NCBI GenBank assembly: GCA_963766995.1
Contig: CAVYCE010000001.1
Span: forward strand, 558,001 to 622,000
DNA length: 64,000 nucleotides
DNA from: Bog-473 sp963766995
Lineage (GTDB): Bacteria; Actinomycetota; Acidimicrobiia; Acidimicrobiales; RAAP-2
Direction: 5' to 3'
Both the position numbers and the translations under genes were made by a program. Shown here one piece after another: positions 58,772 to 64,000 of the stretch (its first letter is position 1; each line of letters starts with the position of its first letter). The notes beneath the pieces are model-generated. The model did not search any database and was not told the DNA's origin. It saw only the letters and a program-made list of their open reading frames with translations.

Positions 58772-60376
58772 ATGACTGAGACCAATTCCGCCGACCTGGC
58801 GGCCGCCGCCGCCGCAGTTGAACTGGCCCAGGAACTCGTTGATGGAGCTTGCGAATCGGTGCGAGCGAACGGAGGCATCGACCCTAACCAGGTCGTGGCC
58901 TACGACGTGGCCCACGCCGCCGCCGCCGTAGCCACTGCACGCGCCACCCTCGAGTACGGCGCCAAGGGAGAAATTGAGGCGGCGCTGACCACCGCATTCG
59001 TGGCCGATGTCCTGGCCGACCTGGCCGGCAGGGTGGCCGGTCGCGAGAGAGCCTGGGGCGTCGAGGTGGGCTGGAACGCTCCGGCCGCCGAATTCCTGAC
59101 CGCGCACCGGGACCCGGCGGTACTGGCCGCGCTGGCTGACGCCGAAGGACCACGCCACCTGGGCGACGACTTCGAACTGGTGCGAGAGACATTCCACCGC
59201 TTCGCTGAGGAGAAGGTTCGTCCCCACGCCGAGCACGTGCACCGCGTCAACGGCGACATCCCCGAAGAGATCATCGCCGGCCTGGCCGAGTTGGGAGGCT
59301 TCGGGCTCTCGGTACCCGAGGAATACGACGGCTTCGCCACCGGTGGCGAGAGCGACTACATGGGCATGGTGGTGGCCACCGAAGAGTTGAGCTGGGGCTC
59401 GCTCGGTGTGGGCGGCTCCCTCATCACACGGCCCGAGATCCTGACCCGAGCCTTGGTCTACGGCGGCACCGAAGAGCAAAAGAAGCACTGGCTGCCCAAA
59501 CTGGCCTCGGCCGAAGTCCTGGCCGCCGTGGCCGTGACCGAGCCCGACTTCGGGTCCGACGTGGCTGGCATAGTCACCGCGGCCACCAAGACCGATAGCG
59601 GCTGGCTCATCAACGGTGTCAAGACCTGGTGCACGTTCGCAGCCCGAGCCGACGTGCTCATGCTTCTGGCCCGCACCGACCCCGACCGGTCCCTCACCCA
59701 CCGCGGCCTCTCCATGTTCGTGGTGGAAAAGCCCCGGGGCGACGGCCACGGATTCGTGTTCACGCAGGAGGACGACGGCCGACCCAGCAACATCGGACCG
59801 GGCAAGCTCGAAGGTCGCCCGATCGACACGCTCGGCTACAGGGGCATGCACTCCTACGAGCTGGCATTCGAGAACTGGTTCGTACCCGACGCCAACCTGG
59901 TGGGCGGGACCGAAGGGCTGGGCAAGGGCTTCTACCTACAGATGCAGGGCTTCGAGAACGGTCGGCTGCAGACGGCCGCCCGCGCCCTGGGGGTCATGCA
60001 GGCGGCCTACGAAGCCGCCAAGGATTACGCCGCTAACCGCGTCGTGTTCGGATCACCCATCGGCGACTACCAGTTGACCCAGGCCAAGCTCGGCCGCATG
60101 GCCGTCATCATTCAAGCCACGCGCCAGTCCAGCTACCACGTGGCCCGACTGATGGCGAACGGTGAAGGGACGCTCGAAGCCTCCATGGTCAAGGCCTACG
60201 TGTGCCGGGCCGCCGAGTGGGTGACCCGCGAAGCCATGCAGATCCACGGCGGCATGGGCTACGCCGAGGAGTTTCCGGTCAGCCGCTACTTCGTGGACGC
60301 CCGTGTGCTCTCTATTTTCGAAGGAGCGGACGAGACGCTGGCTCTCAAGGTGATCGCCCGCCGACTCATCGGTTGA
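58772..60376 (+). CDS. Acyl-CoA dehydrogenase with extra N-terminal domain
   Basis: A 534-residue acyl-CoA dehydrogenase. The ACAD core starts near residue 130 (FELVRETFHRFAEEKVRPHAEHVHRVNGDIPEE) and includes VTEPDFGSDVAG, FENWFVPDANLVGG, RVVFGSPIGDYQLTQAKLGRM, IHGGMGYAEEFPVSRYFVDARVLSIFEGADETLALKVIARRLIG with Glu of FEGADE as likely base. The first 125 residues form an extra helical region seen in some actinobacterial ACADs of unknown specificity. It is joined to the DoxX-like gene by a 4-base overlap. Confidence 0.9.
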   Translation: MTETNSADLAAAAAAVELAQELVDGACESVRANGGIDPNQVVAYDVAHAAAAVATARATLEYGAKGEIEAALTTAFVADVLADLAGRVAGRERAWGVEVGWNAPAAEFLTAHRDPAVLAALADAEGPRHLGDDFELVRETFHRFAEEKVRPHAEHVHRVNGDIPEEIIAGLAELGGFGLSVPEEYDGFATGGESDYMGMVVATEELSWGSLGVGGSLITRPEILTRALVYGGTEEQKKHWLPKLASAEVLAAVAVTEPDFGSDVAGIVTAATKTDSGWLINGVKTWCTFAARADVLMLLARTDPDRSLTHRGLSMFVVEKPRGDGHGFVFTQEDDGRPSNIGPGKLEGRPIDTLGYRGMHSYELAFENWFVPDANLVGGTEGLGKGFYLQMQGFENGRLQTAARALGVMQAAYEAAKDYAANRVVFGSPIGDYQLTQAKLGRMAVIIQATRQSSYHVARLMANGEGTLEASMVKAYVCRAAEWVTREAMQIHGGMGYAEEFPVSRYFVDARVLSIFEGADETLALKVIARRLIG

Positions 60377-60753
60377 ACCGAGCTCGCCCGTACTTACCGT
60401 TCGTCGTCGCCATTGCTTTCAGCATCAGCGGCGTCATCCACCTGGTCCACCCATCGACCTTTACGGGGATTGTTCCTCACGCGCTCCCCGCACCAAAGAC
60501 GCTCGTCTACCTGAGCGGCGTCGCCGAATTGGTCTGCGGCTACGGACTGTGGCGTCGTCAACGTTGGGCCGGACTGGCCAGCGCAGCACTCCTGCTTCTG
60601 GTCTGGCCGGCCAATCTGCAGGAGGCCATCACGGCCCAACAAGGTCATGACGTGGCGACGCAGGTACTCACGTGGGTGCGCTTCCCGCTGCAGATCCCGC
60701 TGATCTGGTTTGCCCTGCAGTCAGGCCGGCACCAACCAGCGCAGCCGAGTTAG
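60373..60753 (+). CDS. DoxX-like small membrane protein
   Basis: A 126-residue protein with four membrane helices: YLPFVVAIAFSISGVIHLV, TLVYLSGVAELVCGYGLW, WAGLASAALLLLVWP and LTWVRFPLQIPLIWFAL. The pattern fits the DoxX/DUF417-like family, in which some members sit with oxidases or sulfur proteins. TTG at 60373 overlaps the acyl-CoA dehydrogenase stop by 4 bases. Function unknown. Confidence 0.7.
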   Translation: MNRARPYLPFVVAIAFSISGVIHLVHPSTFTGIVPHALPAPKTLVYLSGVAELVCGYGLWRRQRWAGLASAALLLLVWPANLQEAITAQQGHDVATQVLTWVRFPLQIPLIWFALQSGRHQPAQPS

Positions 60754-61688
60754 CCCGCGCTTCGAGTCAGTCCGGCGCGCTCGCCGCGACTGACGAACTT
60801 GATGGCGATCTTCCGTGAGGCTTCGTCGATCATTTCGTCGCCCAGCATCACTGCGCCCTTGCGGTCCACCTCGGTGGCCTGCTTGTAGGCGTCGAGGATG
60901 TCGAAGGCGCGGTCGAATTGCTCTTGCGTGGGTGAGAACACTTCGTTGAGTACGCCAGCCTGGTCCGGGGTCAGCGCCCACTTGCCGTCGTAGCCGAGCA
61001 TGCGGGTGCGTAGCGAGTACTCCCGCAGCGAATCGAGCTCGCGCACCTTCAAGAACGGTCCGTCAATCACCTGCAACCCGTTGGCTCTGCCCGCCATCAA
61101 AATGCGGCTGAACACATAGTGGAAGTGGTCACCCGGGTACTCGGGAATGTCGATCCCTCCGGTGAGCACGGGCATCTCAATGCTGGCCGCAAAGTCGGCG
61201 GGGCCGAAGATAATGGTCTCCAGCCTCGGTGAGGCGGCGCAGATCTCATCCACGTTGATCAAACCCCGGGCCGTTTCGATCTGGGCCTCAATGCCGATGT
61301 GGCCGATGGGCAGGCCGGAGTTCTTCTCCACCTGGGTGAGCAAGAGGTCCATGGCGACGACTTCGGCCGCCGACTGCACCTTGGGCAGCATGATTTCGTC
61401 TAGCCGCTCGCCGGCGTTGCCGACAACTTCAATCACGTCGCCATAGGTCCACTCCGTGTCCCAGGCGTTGACCCGCACGCACAACACGCGATCGTCCCAG
61501 GGCAGGTTCTTGATGGCGTCGACCACCTTGGCTCGGGCGCCCACCTTCTCCAGTGGAGCCACGGCGTCTTCCAAGTCAAGGAAGGTCATGTCGGCCGCCA
61601 CGGTGGGGGCCTTGGCGAGGAATTTCTCGTTCGAACCCGGCGTGGACAGGCAGGAACGACGGGGCAGGTCACGGGAGCGTGCGGACAT
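60750..61688 (-). CDS. HpcH/HpaI aldolase family, CitE/malyl-CoA lyase-like
   Basis: A 312-residue TIM-barrel lyase of the CitE/Mcl group. Seen: SCLSTPGSNEKFLAKAP, DLEDAVAP at 38-45, metal-binding Glu in GIEAQIETARGL (E138) and FGPADFAAS with D165, and GYDGKWALTPDQA near the end. Such enzymes split malyl-CoA, methylmalyl-CoA or citryl-CoA-type thioesters. The length and motif fit (3S)-malyl-CoA/beta-methylmalyl-CoA lyase best. It faces the DoxX-like gene with a 4-base overlap. Confidence 0.88.
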   Translation of the reverse strand: MSARSRDLPRRSCLSTPGSNEKFLAKAPTVAADMTFLDLEDAVAPLEKVGARAKVVDAIKNLPWDDRVLCVRVNAWDTEWTYGDVIEVVGNAGERLDEIMLPKVQSAAEVVAMDLLLTQVEKNSGLPIGHIGIEAQIETARGLINVDEICAASPRLETIIFGPADFAASIEMPVLTGGIDIPEYPGDHFHYVFSRILMAGRANGLQVIDGPFLKVRELDSLREYSLRTRMLGYDGKWALTPDQAGVLNEVFSPTQEQFDRAFDILDAYKQATEVDRKGAVMLGDEMIDEASRKIAIKFVSRGERAGLTRSAG

Positions 61689-61736
61689 GACCCGATGGTA
61701 ACAAACCCCTTCGGCGACCCCGCTGGGCCGGGTCAG

Positions 61737-62417
61737 CTAGCCCACGTGAGCGTGAAGGAAGTCGATGGAGCGCTCCCACAACAGCGCGGATGCTGACGCG
61801 TCATAGACCTCGGGACGGCTGTCGTTGAAGAAAGCGTGATCGCAGCCGGGGTAGACGATGATCTCAGCTTCCTTGCCCAAATCCCGAAGCTGCTCTCCCA
61901 GCGCCTCGGCTGCCTCGGGCGTGAAGAAGCCATCCTTCTCGGCGTAGTGCCCGAGTAGGGCTGCGGTCATGGCCGAGTAATCGGGCTGGGCCTCGGACCA
62001 AGGGATGATCCCGTAGCAAGGGATAACGGCCGACACCGCGTCAGGGCGCTGGGTGGCCAACACCATGGCCAGTCCCCCTCCCATGCAGAACCCGATCGCC
62101 CCGACGTGGTCACCAACACTGCGGCGCACCAGTTCGTCCACGGCGCCGCTCATATCCTTGGCGGCCTGACCCATCTGCATCGCCATCATTTCCTTGCCCG
62201 CTTCGTCAGGCTCTGAGGCTGTTTTGCCGTGATAGAGGTCAGGAGCCAAGGCAACAAAGCCGGCCTCAGCGAAGCGATCGCACACGTCTTTGATGTGGTC
62301 CACCAGACCCCACCACTCCTGAATCACGACCACTCCAGGACCCGATCCAGTGGTCGGAGTGGCGAGATACCCGCTCGCTGTGCTGCCATTGCTCGGAAAT
62401 TCAATCAATTCGCCCAT
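61737..62417 (-). CDS. Dienelactone hydrolase family protein
   Basis: A 226-residue alpha/beta hydrolase of the dienelactone hydrolase family. Seen: nucleophile C111 in IGFCMGGGLAM, the acid in AEKDGFFTPE and the His in YPGCDHAFFND. A typical DLH opens dienelactone in chlorocatechol breakdown, but many members act on other esters. Single gene on the minus strand, divergent from the NlpC/P60 gene. Confidence 0.88.
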   Translation of the reverse strand: MGELIEFPSNGSTASGYLATPTTGSGPGVVVIQEWWGLVDHIKDVCDRFAEAGFVALAPDLYHGKTASEPDEAGKEMMAMQMGQAAKDMSGAVDELVRRSVGDHVGAIGFCMGGGLAMVLATQRPDAVSAVIPCYGIIPWSEAQPDYSAMTAALLGHYAEKDGFFTPEAAEALGEQLRDLGKEAEIIVYPGCDHAFFNDSRPEVYDASASALLWERSIDFLHAHVG

Positions 62418-62460
62418 GCCGGGAACGTAGCCTGAGCCTGGGCCGCCTGGCGGGGCTGAC

Positions 62461-62490
62461 TTGTCACAAAAAGTTCTTATTTTCTATAAA
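62461..62490 (+). promoter_or_regulatory. Sigma70/SigA-like promoter for the NlpC/P60 gene
   Basis: TTGTCA at 62461-62466 and TATAAA at 62485-62490 are 18 bases apart, five of six matches each to TTGACA and TATAAT. They stand out in an AT-rich stretch of a GC-rich window. The transcript would start near 62497 and carry about 88 bases of leader before the ATG at 62585. Confidence 0.65.
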
Positions 62491-62522
62491 CCGCTGTTGA
62501 ACTGGATGTTGCTACCAGCGGT
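62490..62522 (+). other. Inverted repeat in the NlpC/P60 leader
   Basis: ACCGCTG at 62490-62496 and CAGCGGT at 62516-62522 form a perfect 7-base stem with a 19-base loop. It starts inside the -10 region and covers the likely start of the RNA. It could be a protein site on DNA or a 5' RNA hairpin. A short GATTC/GAATC pair follows near 62533-62562. Confidence 0.45.
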
Positions 62523-62584
62523 AGGACAAAATATGGCCAGATTCGGGGGAGGGTGTTTGAATCCGGAGAGCCCGGGCAGTAAGA

Positions 62585-63733
62585 ATGTCTCCCATCGTGA
62601 CAGACGTAGAGCGGCACGCAAGCCACTCCACGCCGTGGTCAGCTCGGAGTGCGCGGCAACTCCGGCGGGTAGCTATACCCGTAATGACCCTCGTCACAGT
62701 GTGTTCCAGCACTGTGGTTCTTTCCTCGCGCCTGGCCGCCGGCGACACTATTTCGAGTGACAAGGCCAAAGCAGCTGCCATTGAGCAGGAACTTTCGGCC
62801 GCACAGGACCGCATGTCGGCGCTGGGCCAGCAATACGACGCCGCTGCCGCTCGCCTGCAGCAGATCAACACCAACATCTCGAACACCAAGGCGACCATCG
62901 TGTCCGACCACAAGCAGGTGGGACTCGATCGCCAAACACTGTCGAAGGCCGCCATCGACAACTACGTCACCGATGGCGAAGCCAATACGCAGAATCCCAT
63001 CTTCGGCAGCAATGACAAGACGGCCGGTGCAGCCAGCGAATACAACCAAATCGCTGAAGGTGATCTGGGCGAGGCTGTGTCCACCCTTCACACTGCACAG
63101 AACACGCTGACGGCACAAGAGTCACAACTGCAGAACCAGCAGCAGTCAGCACAGCAACAGCTGCAAGCCGAGCAATCCGCCATCGACGCCAACAAGCAAG
63201 AGGTGGCGGAGCAGCAGAGCGCACTTTCTCAGGAGAATGGTGAGATTGCCCACCTGGTCGCCCAGGCTCAAGAAGATGCGGCAGCTGCGGCCGAGCGAGC
63301 CAGCTCGCAAGAGCTCAGGGGCTACACCTCCAGTTACTTGAGCGATGCCGCACCACCGCCCACCGCTCCCGGTGGCCAAGGCGCGGTGCAGGCGGCCGAG
63401 AGCCAGATCGGTGTGCCGTACGTATGGGGAGCGGAATCGCCTCGCGGTTCGGCCGACCCCGGCTTTGACTGCTCCGGCCTGACCGCATGGTCATGGGGCC
63501 AGGTTGGCGTCGGCCTTCCCCACTATTCAGGGGCTCAAATGTCCGACTCCACCCCGGTGCCGCTCAATGATCTTGAGCCCGGCGACCTTCTCTTCTACGG
63601 TCCGGGCGGCGATGAGCATGTGGCCATGTTCGTGAGTGGCGACACCATGATCGAGGCGCCCGAGACCGGCGAGTCCGTGCACCTCACCCCCATCCGGCTG
63701 GGCGGCGACTTCGTCGGCGCCGGCCGTCCCTAG
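62585..63733 (+). CDS. NlpC/P60 peptidoglycan endopeptidase with coiled coil
   Basis: A 382-residue exported cell-wall hydrolase. A long N-terminal leader (basic to residue 29, hydrophobic 30-50) acts as signal, then a Gln/Ala-rich coiled coil at about 56-240, a short linker and an NlpC/P60 domain: C296 in DCSGLTAW, H345 in DEHVAMFV, and polar third residue after it. It should cut stem-peptide bonds during division, like RipA/RipC, where the coiled coil holds the domain inactive. A clear promoter lies upstream. An ATG at 62585 is used. Confidence 0.9.
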   Translation: MSPIVTDVERHASHSTPWSARSARQLRRVAIPVMTLVTVCSSTVVLSSRLAAGDTISSDKAKAAAIEQELSAAQDRMSALGQQYDAAAARLQQINTNISNTKATIVSDHKQVGLDRQTLSKAAIDNYVTDGEANTQNPIFGSNDKTAGAASEYNQIAEGDLGEAVSTLHTAQNTLTAQESQLQNQQQSAQQQLQAEQSAIDANKQEVAEQQSALSQENGEIAHLVAQAQEDAAAAAERASSQELRGYTSSYLSDAAPPPTAPGGQGAVQAAESQIGVPYVWGAESPRGSADPGFDCSGLTAWSWGQVGVGLPHYSGAQMSDSTPVPLNDLEPGDLLFYGPGGDEHVAMFVSGDTMIEAPETGESVHLTPIRLGGDFVGAGRP

Positions 63734-63788
63734 CTTCAGCCGCGGCGACCCTCCCTCCTTCCCGTCGTAACCTGGCGATCGGCGCGCC

Positions 63789-64000
63789 ATGAAACCCATC
63801 CCCGTCGTCTTCCACATCGGCCCCCTCCAGGTCCACACCTACGGGATCGGCCTGGCCCTGACCTTCTGGTTCGGGTTCACCTACTTCGAACGCCGGCTGG
63901 AGCGCAACGGCTACCGCAGCGACTGGTTCGTCCCGGTATTCCTTTGGATCATCGCTTCCGCCGTCATCGGCGCCCGCTTCATGCATGTGGTGTCCAACCT
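63789..64000 (+). CDS. lgt: Prolipoprotein diacylglyceryl transferase, 5' part
   Basis: The first 70 residues of Lgt run off the right edge of the window. Seen: IPVVFHIGPLQVHTYGIGLALTFWFG, first membrane helix, and WIIASAVIGARFMHVVSNL, which is the start of the conserved GARxMHV region. Lgt adds a diacylglyceryl group to lipoprotein cysteines in the membrane. ATG at 63789 follows the NlpC/P60 gene by 55 bases on the same strand. Confidence 0.85.
   Translation, partial: MKPIPVVFHIGPLQVHTYGIGLALTFWFGFTYFERRLERNGYRSDWFVPVFLWIIASAVIGARFMHVVSN

Noticed and set aside
58667..59851. Open frame of 394 codons on the minus strand over the acyl-CoA dehydrogenase.
   Set aside because: It is antisense to a clear enzyme gene and of skewed composition.
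62530..62584. Resemblance of the G-rich leader (GGGTGTTTGAATCC) to part of the c-di-AMP (ydaO) riboswitch.
   Set aside because: Only about 22 bases remain between this motif and the start codon, too few for the rest of the fold; the outer stems are not seen. Kept only as a leader worth checking.

Overview
The window is GC-rich and gene-dense, on both strands, with no RNA gene, CRISPR array or insertion sequence that I could see. It looks like an actinomycetote, most likely Acidimicrobiia or a relative. The signs are a mycothiol-dependent maleylpyruvate-isomerase-type enzyme, a homodimeric AceE pyruvate dehydrogenase, the actinobacterial suf gene set with a Rieske partner, a DUF222/HNH nuclease, an LCP cell-wall ligase, a MhuD-like heme oxygenase and many acyl-CoA enzymes. 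The class-level placement is inference.

Layout. 0-5.8 kb: a minus-strand nucleotide-sugar operon (RmlB-like dehydratase, RmlD, UDP-glucose dehydrogenase, UDP-xylose synthase, two GT2 glycosyltransferases) joined by 4-base overlaps. 5.9-10.4 kb: biotin ligase divergent from a biotin-dependent carboxylase alpha chain, then an M20 amidohydrolase, an ABM protein and a DHFR-like reductase. 10.4-14.3 kb: MDMPI-type protein, secreted beta-propeller protein, acyl-CoA mutase large subunit, VOC protein. 14.3-17.0 kb: CtaG, aldo/keto reductase and alpha/beta hydrolase, all heavily frameshifted. 17.0-25.6 kb: rhodanese-ThiF protein, nitroreductase, HNH nuclease, cobalamin adenosyltransferase, MetH and a coupled membrane protein. 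25.5-33.0 kb: a lipoate/pyruvate dehydrogenase block: rnhA-lpd-E2-lipB::lipA in one operon, divergent from aceE. 33-35 kb: broken DinB gene, Rrf2 regulator, HhH-GPD protein, a small ORF, thiE. 35-38 kb: a three-gene secreted-protein operon. 38-40.7 kb: alpha/beta hydrolase lacking its nucleophile, acyl-CoA dehydrogenase, MBL hydrolase. 40.7-50.1 kb: a split suf locus with two SufC paralogues, interrupted by a MhuD-like protein, an LCP protein and a dienoyl-CoA isomerase. 50-64 kb: oligopeptidase, RodZ-C-like protein, RmlC-like epimerase, MBL and flavin reductase, epoxide hydrolase, MutY, MaoC, methyltransferase, acyl-CoA dehydrogenase, Mcl-like lyase, dienelactone hydrolase, NlpC/P60 hydrolase and the start of lgt.

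How it fits together. Several Fe-S consumers (LipA, MutY, the Rieske protein) share the window with the Suf machinery. Lipoylation genes sit with the complexes they modify. Cobalamin adenosyltransferase sits near a B12 mutase subunit and MetH. The carboxylase, mutase, acyl-CoA dehydrogenases, MaoC and HpcH proteins suggest propionyl-CoA, branched-chain or C4/C5 dicarboxyl-CoA metabolism.

Most notable points: a LipB-LipA fusion; a suf locus split in two with a SufC in each half; a three-gene operon of secreted proteins, two of them with an Ala-Tyr-Trp motif; an RmlB homologue with Cys in place of its catalytic Asp; and dense patches of single-base frameshifts (mostly +1) in 14.3-17.0 and 40.2-42.4 kb, which look like sequence errors and should be resolved before any gene there is called dead. 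No stretch longer than 300 bases lacks a gene.
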